Source of the DNA: Synergistaceae bacterium
Lineage (GTDB): Bacteria > Synergistota > Synergistia > Synergistales > Aminobacteriaceae
Reading direction: 5' to 3'
DNA length: 64,000 bases
Assembly: GCA_018436595.1 (NCBI GenBank)
Contig: JAHDLC010000016.1
Span: 28,185 to 92,184, forward strand
The position numbers and the translations under genes are program-made. The number at the start of each line of letters is the position of its first letter. Position 1 is the stretch's first letter. The notes under the pieces were generated by a model. The model saw only the letters and a list, made by a program, of their open reading frames with translations. It was not told the origin of the DNA and searched no databases. Shown here piece after piece: positions 37,103 through 45,704 of this stretch.

Positions 37103-38013
37103 TTGGGTTTTGTCTCCTTTCCCGGCTCGTTTGTGACGAAAAGCCGCAATTTTGCGCTTCTGGCCTTGTAATTTCTCTCTATTTCTTCGTCTGAAGGAAT
37201 AAGAGGGCGTTTTGTTTCGATGGTTCCCAGGTTTTCCTTTTGTTTTTCTCTAAAAAAATGTTTTACAATGCGGTCTTCGAGAGAATGGTAGCTTACAACA
37301 GCTACGGAAGCGCCGGGACGTACCAGTTCAAAAGCTCCGGAGAGTCCCTGTTCAAGAACGGCAAGTTCGTCATTGACGGCTATCCGGAGGGCCTGGAACA
37401 CTTTTCGTGCCGGATGCCCTCCCATTTTTCTCTGAACGGGAGCGGGCAGTGTTTCCCGAATAACGGACACGAGCTCTCCCGTGGTTTCAATTTTCCCCCT
37501 GTTTTCCCGGTGGCGCAGTATTCCCCTGGCAATCTGCCTGGAATAGCGCTCCTCACCATATTTCCAGAAAATGTCGGAGAGTTCCTTTTCAGTCCAGTTG
37601 TTCACAAGATATTCAGCCGTCAGGCTGAAATGCCTGTTCATTCTCATATCAAGGGGGCCGTCCGACTGGAAAGAAAATCCCCGGTATCCTTCAGAGATCT
37701 GGAGGTTTGAAACCCCGAGATCGAAAAGAATGGCGTCGAAAGGACCGGCATTCCCCGCCAGTTCAGCTGCTTCCGCGAAATTTCCGTGGATTGGATGAAA
37801 TCTGTTGCCGAAAGGCTCAAGCCTGTCGGAGGCAATTCGTATGGCCTCATCGTCCTGATCGAGTCCCCACACTTGAACTTCTGGAAATGTTTCAAGAACG
37901 GCCTCTGAATATCCTCCGAGACCAAGGGTGCAATCGAGCACTTTCCCGACCTTCGGGCGGGTTTGTAAAAAGGCCAGGATTTCAGCGATGAGAACGGGGA
38001 TATGCTCCGTCAA
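37096..38013 (-). CDS. rsmH: 16S rRNA (cytosine(1402)-N4)-methyltransferase
   Basis: RsmH (MraW) methylates N4 of C1402 in 16S rRNA. The 305-residue protein has the N-terminal HIPVLIAEIL, SAM motif DCTLGLGGYSEAVLE, DQDDEAI, ILFDLGVSNLQISEGYRGFSF, PLDMRMN, RKVFQALRIAVNDEL and VSYHSLEDRIVKHFF, which define the family. The start is TTG 38013, whose TTGA overlaps the mraZ stop. No ATG upstream fits. Confidence 0.97.
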   Translation of the reverse strand: MTEHIPVLIAEILAFLQTRPKVGKVLDCTLGLGGYSEAVLETFPEVQVWGLDQDDEAIRIASDRLEPFGNRFHPIHGNFAEAAELAGNAGPFDAILFDLGVSNLQISEGYRGFSFQSDGPLDMRMNRHFSLTAEYLVNNWTEKELSDIFWKYGEERYSRQIARGILRHRENRGKIETTGELVSVIRETLPAPVQRKMGGHPARKVFQALRIAVNDELAVLEQGLSGAFELVRPGASVAVVSYHSLEDRIVKHFFREKQKENLGTIETKRPLIPSDEEIERNYKARSAKLRLFVTNEPGKETKPKW

Positions 38014-38435
38014 AATCCTTCAACTCCCTCGGCTATTTCGGAAAGTTCCCCAACCATCTCTTCCCTGTATTCATTCCATCTGTCGCGGTCCCACAGTTCC
38101 ACGTGATCGTTCACTCCGACAAAAACGACGTCTTGGGAAAGGTCGCCGTGCTGGCGAAGAACCGGAGGAAGCAGAATTCTTCCTGCGGAGTCAACGGGGA
38201 GTTCATGTGCGCTTGAAAGCATCACCCTGAGGAGTCCGCGGGTCTTGCTTTTTGAAAAGGGGAGATCCTGGAGTTTTGTCATGACATTCTCCCACCTTGA
38301 GCGGGAATAAAGGGAAACGCACCTGTCGATGCCGATGGTGGAAATAACGCACTCTCCAAGCTCTTCCCTGAACTTCGAGGGAAGAACGATCCGCGCCTTG
38401 GAGTCGATTTTGTGTTCGTATGTTCCCACCAGCAT
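38010..38435 (-). CDS. mraZ: Transcriptional regulator MraZ
   Basis: MraZ is an AbrB-like ring-forming repressor of its own division cluster. The 141-residue protein has two SpoVT/AbrB-like repeats: LVGTYEHKIDSKARIVLPSKFR (repeat 1) and ELPVDSAGRILLPPVLRQ (repeat 2), each with the D-x-x-x-R signature. ATG 38435 lies seven bases after GGGAGG; a longer frame adds 37 residues that lack homology and cross the operator. Three GTGGG-type boxes are directly upstream, as expected for autoregulation. Confidence 0.97.
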   Translation of the reverse strand: MLVGTYEHKIDSKARIVLPSKFREELGECVISTIGIDRCVSLYSRSRWENVMTKLQDLPFSKSKTRGLLRVMLSSAHELPVDSAGRILLPPVLRQHGDLSQDVVFVGVNDHVELWDRDRWNEYREEMVGELSEIAEGVEGF

Positions 38436-38444
38436 GGGACTTCC

Positions 38445-38480
38445 TCCCACTTTGCGACATTTTCCCCCACTTGCTCCCAC
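38445..38480 (-). promoter_or_regulatory. MraZ operator boxes
   Basis: Read on the minus strand, GTGGGA (38480-38475), GTGGGG (38470-38465) and GTGGGA (38450-38445) lie in direct repeat at intervals of 10 and 20 bases, immediately upstream of mraZ. MraZ binds such TGGGN repeats at a ten-base period in other bacteria. The third box doubles as part of the ribosome-binding site (GTGGGAGG), so binding could also mask it. Confidence 0.8.
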
Positions 38481-38493
38481 CCTACCACCACCA

Positions 38494-38557
38494 CAAAAAA
38501 ATAAATAGGCCTTTTGGCCCTCAAAAAAACGAGTAATATGAGCCAAAAGACCTATTT
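38494..38557 (-). terminator. Terminator of rnpB
   Basis: An inverted repeat AAATAGG-CTTTTGG (minus strand, 38557-38543) pairs with CCAAAAG-CCTATTT (38517-38503), with one mismatch and a central T-rich loop. Seven T's follow on the minus strand (plus A's at 38495-38501). It lies 15 bases past the rnpB 3' end and separates it from the MraZ boxes. Confidence 0.85.
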
Positions 38558-38571
38558 AAATTGAGAATATA

Positions 38572-38901
38572 GGGAGCATTCAATAAGCCGGGTTCTGTCA
38601 CAGGGTGACCATTTATCTGAAGGTCGCCTCACGGCAACCTTTGCGCGACCGTACCCGGGAGTCGGCGGGCAACGTCTTCCTCCCCTATTCGGTCTTGCTC
38701 CGGACGGGGTTTGCCTGGCGTGAAAATCACTTTTCACCCGGTGGGCTCTTACCCCACCTTTTCACCCTTGCCCCTGCGGGGCGGTTTGTTTTCTGTGGCA
38801 CTTTCCTTTGGTTCGCACCAACTGGGTGTTACCCAGCGTCCTGCCCTTCGGAGCCCGGACTTTCCTCTCCCCGAAAGGGAGCGGTCACCTAGAATACTCC
38901 C
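38572..38901 (-). ncRNA. rnpB: RNase P RNA (class A)
   Basis: This is the catalytic RNA that matures tRNA 5' ends. On the minus strand the 5' part has the universal GAGGAAAGTCCGGGCT block and the 3' part ACAGAACCCGGCTTA. The termini pair perfectly as helix P1: GGGAGTATTC at the 5' end (from 38901) with GAATGCTCCC at the 3' end (to 38572), ten base pairs including one G-U. The length of about 330 bases fits type A. An ATTATA-complement -10 box stands 7 bases upstream, and a hairpin terminator follows. Confidence 0.96.
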
Positions 38902-38907
38902 GAGAAA

Positions 38908-38938
38908 ATTATATCACCAGAAAGGTTTCATGGGTAAA
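38908..38938 (-). promoter_or_regulatory. Promoter of rnpB
   Basis: On the minus strand, TATAAT (38913-38908) is perfect. The -35 region is weak, TTTACC (38938-38933) with 19 bases or TTACCC with 18 bases of spacing. The expected start near 38901 coincides with the first base of helix P1. Confidence 0.7.
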
Positions 38939-38954
38939 CTTTGGAGGAGTTTAG

Positions 38955-38960
38955 TATAAT
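38955..38960 (+). promoter_or_regulatory. Candidate -10 box for cheR
   Basis: TATAAT at 38955-38960 faces cheR and would start a message about 43 bases upstream of its ATG. No good -35 hexamer is found at 16-18 bases, so activator or extended contacts may be needed. It lies back to back with the rnpB promoter. Confidence 0.5.
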
Positions 38961-39009
38961 ATACCTCTATATCATTTTGTACCATCTTAAAGGAGAAGAG
39001 ATTCCCCCG

Positions 39010-39816
39010 ATGATTGAAAAATCAAGCTATGACTCGCCTCAATACGATATTTTCAAAGCGAATGTCAAAAAACTGACTGGCCTCGACTTGAACTCTTATA
39101 AAAACCAGATCCACAGGAGAGTTCACATGTTGATGCAACGCTGGAATGTTACTGAATACGACCTGTATTTCAAGACAATGAAAGAAAATGACCAGAAACT
39201 GAGGGAATTTCTGGACTATCTTACCATCAACGTTTCAGAATTTTTCCGCAACCCCGCGAAGTGGACGGAGCTTCGGGAGACGATTATTCCCCGCCTGATC
39301 CAAGCCAGGGGAAAGAAACAACTCAAATTATGGAGTGCGGGAAGTGCGACAGGAGAGGAGCCCTACTCCCTCTCCATCCTTTCCCTTGATGCAAAGCTTG
39401 CTGCCCAGTCCCCGGTACTTGCGAGCGATATCGACCAGGGGGCCATATCCATAGCCAAAAAAGGAACCTACCTCAAGCGACAGATCGTTAATGTTCCGCC
39501 GGAGCTTGTTTCAAAGTATTTCACCACAGAGGACGGAGGGGAAACGTATTCGGTGAGCCAGGAGGTCAAGGGAAGAGTCAACTTCCAGAGACTGAATCTT
39601 ATCGAAGATACTTTTGCTGAAGACTTTGACCTCATCCTCTGCAGAAACGTGGTCATATATTTTTCAGCTGAAACCAAGACCGCCCTCTATCACAAATTTT
39701 TCAACGCACTCCGGCCGGGAGGATACCTTCTTGTCGGTTCGACAGAACAGATTTTCGAGTACAGAAAGATAGGTTTTGAATCCGCCGGAGCATTTCTTTA
39801 TCAAAAGCCGGTTTAA
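39010..39816 (+). CDS. cheR: CheR-type protein-glutamate O-methyltransferase
   Basis: CheR methylates glutamates of chemoreceptors with SAM. The 268-residue protein has the N-terminal all-helical domain (FKANVKKLTGLDLNSYKNQIHRRV, LTINVSEFFRNPAKW) and the catalytic domain with LWSAGSATGEEPYSLSI, ASDIDQGAISIAKKGTY, NLIEDTFAEDFDLILCRNVVIYF and GGYLLVGSTEQ. ATG 39010 begins MIEKSSYDSPQY; the nearest purine-rich site (GGAGAAGAG) is rather distant, and a TTG further up is less likely. No other chemotaxis gene is nearby, so its receptor partners are elsewhere. Confidence 0.92.
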   Translation: MIEKSSYDSPQYDIFKANVKKLTGLDLNSYKNQIHRRVHMLMQRWNVTEYDLYFKTMKENDQKLREFLDYLTINVSEFFRNPAKWTELRETIIPRLIQARGKKQLKLWSAGSATGEEPYSLSILSLDAKLAAQSPVLASDIDQGAISIAKKGTYLKRQIVNVPPELVSKYFTTEDGGETYSVSQEVKGRVNFQRLNLIEDTFAEDFDLILCRNVVIYFSAETKTALYHKFFNALRPGGYLLVGSTEQIFEYRKIGFESAGAFLYQKPV

Positions 39817-39825
39817 CCTGCTGAA

Positions 39826-39865
39826 AAGCAGAAGGAGGATCCCGTTCGGGATCCTCCTTCTGCTT
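39826..39865. terminator. Bidirectional terminator between cheR and the V-ATPase operon
   Basis: A perfect 19-base inverted repeat (AAGCAGAAGGAGGATCCCG at 39826-39844 and its complement at 39847-39865) closes on a GTTC-type tetraloop. It lies between the convergent ends of cheR and ntpD. The plus side continues TTCTTTC and the minus side TTTTC. Both messages can end here. Confidence 0.88.
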
Positions 39866-39868
39866 CTT

Positions 39869-40492
39869 TCAGTGGGAGCGGACAATTTCCTTGATTTTCA
39901 TCAGCCGGCTCAGCGTTGACCGCTCCTGTTCGTCGAGCTTCATTGTAATGTAGCGTATTGTTTCCACGAAACCGGGTATCAGCACGTGTTCCAGCGCATT
40001 TACCCTCCTGCGGGTCTTTTCGATTTCCACGGCCATGAGGTTGATTGCCTTTTCTTTTGCCGCCAGGGCGATAAGACGCGGAATGAGGGCCGCGAATCGT
40101 TCGAGTGCCACATCAAGGCTGCCGAGGGATGTTGCGAGGCCGTAATTGACCGGGGATCCTCCCTGCTCTACTGAATAAACAGGCACCAGCACGCTCATGA
40201 CGTTCTGCATGCCGACGTGGAGATCACATTTTGCACCGGAAATCATCAGCGCCTGCTCAAGCATGGCGGGCAGGGTCTGGGCGCGGGCCAGAAGGAAGCT
40301 CTTGTAGCATTCCGCAAGCTCGCTTTCAAGCTCTTCCCTGAGGACTTTTCCCTCCCGGGCACGCTCCAGAAATGCCTTGATAAGGGCGTCCTGCTTGTCT
40401 TTTAGAAGCTTGTGGCCCCGTTTGGCCACCACAAGGCGTTTTTTCAGCCTTGAAAGCTCCATTCTGTTGGGGTTTACGTTCAATCGGGCCAT
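39869..40492 (-). CDS. ntpD: V-type ATPase subunit D (central stalk)
   Basis: Subunit D is the long coiled-coil rotor shaft inside the A3B3 ring. The 207-residue protein has the family N terminus ARLNVNPNRMELSRLKKRLVVAKRGHKLLKDKQDAL, and two long helical stretches separated by the middle hairpin. Its C terminus (EKTRRRVNALEHVLIPGFVETIRYI) is basic and helical. It is the last gene of the operon, 12 bases after ntpB, ahead of the shared terminator. Confidence 0.95.
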   Translation of the reverse strand: MARLNVNPNRMELSRLKKRLVVAKRGHKLLKDKQDALIKAFLERAREGKVLREELESELAECYKSFLLARAQTLPAMLEQALMISGAKCDLHVGMQNVMSVLVPVYSVEQGGSPVNYGLATSLGSLDVALERFAALIPRLIALAAKEKAINLMAVEIEKTRRRVNALEHVLIPGFVETIRYITMKLDEQERSTLSRLMKIKEIVRSH

Positions 40493-40504
40493 GACACGGC
40501 TCCC

Positions 40505-41923
40505 TTACACTTTCCCAGGGACTGTTTCGGCCCTTTCCCCGTTTTTCAGCCTCGGTGCGAGGTACTTCTCAATGTAGGCATCCCGTACACGCTTCAGTTC
40601 CTTCACCGGGATGATGGTGAGAAGATTCCAGCCGAGTTCAAGTGTTTCCTCAAAGGTCCTGTTCTGGTATTCCCCCTGGCGGACATACTGATCCTCGAAC
40701 AGATCGGCGAATTTCGCGAAGGCCTTGTCCTCATCCGTAAGAGCGCCCTCTCCGAGAATGACCGCGAGTTCCTTGGCTTCCTTGCCTCTTGCGTAGGCGG
40801 CGAAAAGCTGGTTCATAAGGTCTGCGTGGTCTTCCCTGGTCTTTCCCTTTCCTATTCCCTTGTCCTTCAGTCGTGAAAGGGACGGCATGACGTCCACGGG
40901 GGGATAAATGCCCTTTCTGTGAAGAGTTCGGCTCAGGATGATCTGTCCCTCGGTGATGTACCCTGTAAGGTCAGGGATCGGGTGGGTTTTGTCATCCTCG
41001 GGCATGGTGAGAATGGGAATCTGGGTGATGGAGCCGCTCTTTCCCTTGAGACGTCCCGCTCGTTCGTACATGGTGGCGAGGTCGGTGTAGAGGTAACCCG
41101 GGTAGCCTCTCCGGCCGGGAACTTCCTTCCGCGCCGCGGAAATTTCCCGGAGGGCCTCGCAATAGTTTGTGAGGTCGGTCAGGATGACCACCACGTGCAT
41201 ATCATGTTCAAAAGCGAGATACTCCGCTGCTGTAAGGGCGATGCGGGGGGTTGTTATCCGTTCGATTGCCGGGTCGTCGGCAAGGTTGACGAACATGACC
41301 GTCCTCTGGATGGCGCCCGTTTTCCTGAAGTCCTCCATGAAGAAGGACGCTTCCTCGAACGTGATTCCCATGGCCGCGAACACCACGGCAAAATCCTCGT
41401 GGCCGCTGATGACCGTTGCCTGCCTGGCAATCTGGGCAGCCATCCTGTTGTGCGGCAGGCCGCTTCCCGAGAAAATGGGAAGTTTCTGTCCGCGAACCAT
41501 GGGGTTCATTCCGTCGATGGTGGAGATGCCCGTCTGGATGAATTCGGAGGGGAAGTCGCGGGAGAAAGGATTCATGGGCATTCCGTTGATGTCAAGCTTC
41601 TTCTCGGCGAGGATCGGGGCTCCGTCGTCAATAGGTTCGCCCCGGCCGTTGAATACCCGTCCGAGCATGTCCTTGCTGACGGGAAGAGTCAGCACTTTGC
41701 CCAGGAAGAGCAGCTTGGTGCTCTTGATGTCTATTCCGTCGGTTCCTTCGAAAACCTGAACAAGGGCCTTGTCGGACGTTATTTCGAGAACCCTGCCCCG
41801 CCTCCGTTCTCCTGAGGCGAGCTCAATTTCGACAAGTTCGTCATACCGAACGTTCTGCGTTTTTTCCACCATGAGAAGGGGACCGGACAGTTCGCTTATG
41901 GTCCCATATTCCTTAGGCAGCAT
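40505..41923 (-). CDS. ntpB: V-type ATPase subunit B
   Basis: Subunit B is the non-catalytic nucleotide-site subunit of the V1 head. The 472-residue protein has [18 protein letters not shown] at the start, [26 protein letters not shown] replacing the Walker A loop as usual for [28 protein letters not shown], and [22 protein letters not shown] 41923 lies six bases after GGGAGGTG and overlaps the ntpA end by 11 bases; the longer frame adds 39 residues encoded within ntpA. Confidence 0.96.
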   Translation of the reverse strand: MLPKEYGTISELSGPLLMVEKTQNVRYDELVEIELASGERRRGRVLEITSDKALVQVFEGTDGIDIKSTKLLFLGKVLTLPVSKDMLGRVFNGRGEPIDDGAPILAEKKLDINGMPMNPFSRDFPSEFIQTGISTIDGMNPMVRGQKLPIFSGSGLPHNRMAAQIARQATVISGHEDFAVVFAAMGITFEEASFFMEDFRKTGAIQRTVMFVNLADDPAIERITTPRIALTAAEYLAFEHDMHVVVILTDLTNYCEALREISAARKEVPGRRGYPGYLYTDLATMYERAGRLKGKSGSITQIPILTMPEDDKTHPIPDLTGYITEGQIILSRTLHRKGIYPPVDVMPSLSRLKDKGIGKGKTREDHADLMNQLFAAYARGKEAKELAVILGEGALTDEDKAFAKFADLFEDQYVRQGEYQNRTFEETLELGWNLLTIIPVKELKRVRDAYIEKYLAPRLKNGERAETVPGKV

Positions 41924-43706
41924 CGCTTTCACCTCCCACGGGAATGACGCCGTTGATTTCCTTCCGTATCGTCTCTTCCAATTCGTCGATCCTGCCGATG
42001 TCCTTTTCCTCAAGATAGCGCATTCTGGCGATGGATTCACGAACCGGAAGCTTGAATACCTCGTTCATGGACGCTCCCTTTTTCAGGGCTTCCATTCCAA
42101 GAGTATGGAAGGAGATAATTGTCTTCAGCATCTTGAACTGCTTTTCCATGGAAGCATAGGTATCCACTTCATGGAAGGCGTTCTGGTGAAGGAAGTCTTC
42201 CCTCAGGGATTTCGCCGTTTCAAGTACCATGCGCTCTTCCTTGGAAAGGGCATCGATGCCAACGAGCCGAACGATTTCCCGGAGTTTGTCCTCTTCTTCC
42301 AAAAGGGTCATTCCTTCGATGCGGAGGCTGCTCCACTCGTCGTCGAACTTGGTGTCCCAGAATTCATCAAGCTTTTCGGTATAAAGGGAATAGCTCAGCA
42401 GCCAGTTGATCGCCGGGAAATGCCTTTGGTATGCGAGGTTCGCATCCAGTCCCCAGAAGACCTTGGTGACCCTGAGCGTATTCTGGCTGACCGGTTCTGA
42501 AAGGTCGCCGCCCGGAGGTGAAACGGCGCCTATGGCTGTTACGGAGCCTTCTCTTCCGTGGTTTCCGAGAACCACAGCCCGTCCCGCTCTTTCATAGAAT
42601 GACGCAAGCCGTGTTCCGAGGTAGGCCGGGTATCCTTCTTCCCCGGGCATTTCTTCAAGACGGCCCGACATTTCACGGAGAGCCTCTGCCCACCTGCTCG
42701 TGGAGTCTGCCATGAGAGCGACGGAATACCCCATGTCCCTGTAGTATTCAGCCATGGTGATGGCTGTGTAAATGCTGGCTTCCCTGGCCGCCACGGGCAT
42801 ATTTGAGGTGTTGGCGATGAGGACGGTCCGCTTCATGAGAGGCTGTCCCGACCTTGGGTCTTCAAGTTCGGGGAATTCGAGCAGCACGTCGGTCATTTCA
42901 TTGCCCCGTTCGCCGCATCCCACGTAAACGACAATTTCAGCTTCGGCCCACTTTGCGAGCTGGTGCTGGATCACCGTTTTCCCTGATCCGAAGGGGCCCG
43001 GGACACAGGCGGTTCCACCCATGGCGATAGGGAAGAACGCGTCCACCACTCTCTGCCCTGTTGTCAAAGGGATAACGGGAGGGAGCCGCTTAGCTACAGG
43101 TCTGGCTTTCCGTACAGGCCACCGTTGGAGCATGGCGATGTTTTTCTTTTCACCGTCCTTCTCCAGTACAGCAATAGTTTCTTCAACGGTGAAACTGCCT
43201 TCCTTGATTTTTGTGACTTTGCCGGAAGTGCCGACGGGCACCATAACACGATGTTCGACAAGGACCGTCTCCTGTACGGTGCCGAGAACATCTCCCTCGG
43301 CGACGAAATCGCCTTCCTTCACTTTCGGCGTGAATTGCCATTTCGTTTTCCTGTCGATGGCAGGAACGTCGATGCCTCTCGAGATGAAATGGCTTTTCGC
43401 CACATCCTCAATGAGGTTCAGGGGACGCTGGACTCCGTCGTAAAACTGCTCCATGAGGCCGGGGCCAAGCTCGACGCTCAGAGGTTCGCCCGTGCTTACC
43501 ACCGGCTCTCCGGGCATAAGCCCTGAAGTTTCCTCGTAGGCCTGTATGGAGGCCGTGTCTCCCTTGAGTTCAATTATTTCTCCAACGAGACCAATGTCAC
43601 CGATCCGAACCACGTCAAACATGCTGGCGCCGAACATGCCCTTCGCCACCACGAGTGGTCCGGAAATCTTTTCTATGGTCCCCCGTATAGTTTTTTCAGT
43701 GGCCAC
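41913..43706 (-). CDS. ntpA: V-type ATPase catalytic subunit A
   Basis: Subunit A hydrolyses or makes ATP. The 597-residue protein has the beta-barrel N terminus ([16 protein letters not shown]), the ~80-residue non-homologous insertion characteristic of V/A-type A subunits, and the P-loop GPFGSGKT at about residues 237-244. [49 protein letters not shown] and the [17 protein letters not shown] motif follow. Length and order are standard. ntpG ends 33 bases upstream. Confidence 0.97.
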   Translation of the reverse strand: MATEKTIRGTIEKISGPLVVAKGMFGASMFDVVRIGDIGLVGEIIELKGDTASIQAYEETSGLMPGEPVVSTGEPLSVELGPGLMEQFYDGVQRPLNLIEDVAKSHFISRGIDVPAIDRKTKWQFTPKVKEGDFVAEGDVLGTVQETVLVEHRVMVPVGTSGKVTKIKEGSFTVEETIAVLEKDGEKKNIAMLQRWPVRKARPVAKRLPPVIPLTTGQRVVDAFFPIAMGGTACVPGPFGSGKTVIQHQLAKWAEAEIVVYVGCGERGNEMTDVLLEFPELEDPRSGQPLMKRTVLIANTSNMPVAAREASIYTAITMAEYYRDMGYSVALMADSTSRWAEALREMSGRLEEMPGEEGYPAYLGTRLASFYERAGRAVVLGNHGREGSVTAIGAVSPPGGDLSEPVSQNTLRVTKVFWGLDANLAYQRHFPAINWLLSYSLYTEKLDEFWDTKFDDEWSSLRIEGMTLLEEEDKLREIVRLVGIDALSKEERMVLETAKSLREDFLHQNAFHEVDTYASMEKQFKMLKTIISFHTLGMEALKKGASMNEVFKLPVRESIARMRYLEEKDIGRIDELEETIRKEINGVIPVGGESDAA

Positions 43707-43739
43707 AGTCTATCGCCTCCAGACGAACCGTATTCTGCA

Positions 43740-44081
43740 TTATTTCACCGCAAAGATATCCATGCCTACAGCGCGTTCCACGCTGCTCCGTATGGATTCA
43801 ATACCTATTCCCAGACTGCCTTTGAGTCCGGGGATGGGGATAAAACTCGTTTCGTATTCACTGTTCAGATCGGCTATGAATTGGGAAGAAGCTACGTAAC
43901 AACTTTCCTGAACGAAGACGACAGCATACTTATCGCGGGCCAGGCCGAGGAGGGTTTCTTCCACGGCGGAAGGAGTGTTGTCCTTGATGATGAAAGGCCG
44001 CACTCCCACTGCCTGGAACGGAAGAACCGTTTCGTACTCACCGACCGCTGCCATGGGATGTCCTGTATTCTTAACCGACAT
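43740..44081 (-). CDS. ntpG: V-type ATPase subunit F (NtpG)
   Basis: Subunit F (NtpG in Enterococcus naming) binds subunit D in the central stalk. The 113-residue product has an alternating beta-alpha fold: a strand with AAVGEYETVLPFQAVGVRPFI, helix EETLLGLARDKYAVVFVQESCY and the PIPGLKGSLGIGIESIRSSVERAVGMDI C terminus typical of the family. ATG 44081 overlaps the ntpC end; a second ATG at 44054 is a possible shorter start. Confidence 0.9.
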   Translation of the reverse strand: MSVKNTGHPMAAVGEYETVLPFQAVGVRPFIIKDNTPSAVEETLLGLARDKYAVVFVQESCYVASSQFIADLNSEYETSFIPIPGLKGSLGIGIESIRSSVERAVGMDIFAVK

Positions 44082-45084
44082 GACGGAACAGCCCCCTTGC
44101 CAGCGTCCTGTCCGTATCATTCGAGACGGAAACCAGAGCTATTCGTAAATTTTTCGCTTCCATTTCTTTTTTCCAGAGGTAAGAAATGACATTCTCCGGG
44201 CCGAAAGCCAGGTATTTTGCCCTTTCCACAATGTCCGCGACGTACTCATCGAGCACTTTTTCCATCTCCACAACGAGTGAATTCAGGTTGTTGATTTCCT
44301 GAACGTGGGAAAACGCTTTTGACACATCTGCGAAGGAAAGAATTTTGCTCCAGCTTTCCACCGGCTCAGAAAAGAGGGAGAGAAGCTTTTCCCTGGAAAT
44401 AAGGCCTCCGTCGTGAAGAAAACCGGCGACTGCTCCAGTTTCCATATCCATTCTTTTCATCCGCAGCAGGTTCCGGACGTTTTCCGCGTCGATCTTTCCC
44501 CGAATCCACATCGATGCCGCTTCAATGCCCGTTGCAGCCCCTAGCTTCCTCATGGCTGAGAACAGGCCCCCGTCAAGAAGCTTTTCCACTTCGAGAATGT
44601 CTTTTGACTGCTCCCAAACGGAAAAACAATGAGGAACGAGTTGATGAAGACCGAAGGGAAGCAAGCGGAAATCTTCGCTTTCCAGGGCCATGATAAGGTC
44701 ATCAACCGGGACGTTCCCGAGAGAGGTCAAGAGATCGAATCGTCGTTCTCCTCCTTCGCGGACCAGGAGAGCGCTCTTCATAAGAACTTTGACATTGTGA
44801 AAATCATAGGGCAGGCGGCAGAGTTGGACCAGGGCCGTGTCAGGAACAAATTTCTGTACTTCCCCATAGACATGAAGAAGCTCCGCTTCGATGGCCCTGT
44901 CGAATTCACCGCTGCCTTTCAGCTCCATCAACCAACTGGAATAGACTGTTTCACTGAGGACTTTCAGCGCCGAGTCAAGGTCTTCGCTTTCCAGAATACG
45001 CTGCAAAAGAGCCTCTTCAAGAAGGCGTCCGGACATTGCCCGGAGCCGCGCAACCGCATACCCATACTGCTCTGCCGGAGCCAT
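44071..45084 (-). CDS. ntpC: V-type ATPase subunit C (d-type)
   Basis: Subunit C caps the rotor ring and joins it to the stalk. The 337-residue, mostly helical protein begins YGYAVARLRAMSGRLLEEALLQRILES and has LPYDFHNVKVLMKSALL, EAASMWIRGKIDAENVRNLLRMKRM and a C-terminal FGPENVISYLWKKEMEAKNLRIALV. These match the three-domain AC39/NtpC family, with an N-terminal motif repeated three times. It lies 16 bases after ntpE. Confidence 0.93.
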   Translation of the reverse strand: MAPAEQYGYAVARLRAMSGRLLEEALLQRILESEDLDSALKVLSETVYSSWLMELKGSGEFDRAIEAELLHVYGEVQKFVPDTALVQLCRLPYDFHNVKVLMKSALLVREGGERRFDLLTSLGNVPVDDLIMALESEDFRLLPFGLHQLVPHCFSVWEQSKDILEVEKLLDGGLFSAMRKLGAATGIEAASMWIRGKIDAENVRNLLRMKRMDMETGAVAGFLHDGGLISREKLLSLFSEPVESWSKILSFADVSKAFSHVQEINNLNSLVVEMEKVLDEYVADIVERAKYLAFGPENVISYLWKKEMEAKNLRIALVSVSNDTDRTLARGLFRHVG

Positions 45085-45100
45085 GGAGCATCACCTCCGG

Positions 45101-45682
45101 CTAGGCTGAAAACAGCCGTTTGACAACGCCTGCCTCAATATCGTCCCGTATCCAGCGAATGAGCATTTCCCAGGAGCAATTCGTCTCGATAGCGTCTTTT
45201 TTCAGGATAAAACCACCCGAAATGGGCGCCTTTTCCTCTCCGAGAACCAATTTTTTCCCATGCTTTTCATTGAATCCGGCAAGCCATTCCTGCGAGATAT
45301 GCTTCTCCTTGTTTGAAACTATCACTGTCTCATCTCCTGTTTCCGTCGCTTTCAGGAGAAGGTTTCCCACCAGAGAGAGATATTTTTCTCCAGGAAGGAG
45401 TGAAAGCTGGGAAAGGGCCTGGGAGAAAGCATCGGCAATGGTCTTCTGTTTCTGGCCAAGCTCGATCTTCTTAACATCGAGGGCCGCCACGATCTCTCTT
45501 CTTCTGAGGATTTCCGGCTGTTCTTTACGGAATCTTTCGCCGTAGGTATCTTCAATTTTCTTGATTTCACCGTCGGCTTCCTTCTTGATAGACTCCACTA
45601 CGGAACGGGCTTTTTCAAGAATCTTTCCCGCTTCCTCCTGTGCGTCCGCTTCTATTTTTTTCTTTATCTCCGCCAAGGACAT
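45101..45682 (-). CDS. ntpE: V-type ATPase subunit E (peripheral stalk)
   Basis: Subunit E pairs with the G/H-type subunit to form the peripheral stalk. The 193-residue protein starts with a ~100-residue charged helix (AEIKKKIEADAQEEAGKILE) rich in Lys/Glu/Ala and ends in a globular part with SGGFILKKDAIETNCSWEMLIR, the family signature. It is 22 bases after ntpK. Confidence 0.92.
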   Translation of the reverse strand: MSLAEIKKKIEADAQEEAGKILEKARSVVESIKKEADGEIKKIEDTYGERFRKEQPEILRRREIVAALDVKKIELGQKQKTIADAFSQALSQLSLLPGEKYLSLVGNLLLKATETGDETVIVSNKEKHISQEWLAGFNEKHGKKLVLGEEKAPISGGFILKKDAIETNCSWEMLIRWIRDDIEAGVVKRLFSA

Positions 45683-45704
45683 TGAATTTACCCCCTTGAC
45701 AGAA

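Noticed and set aside
40919..41815. A 298-codon plus-strand open frame
   Set aside because: It is antisense to the V-ATPase B subunit gene.
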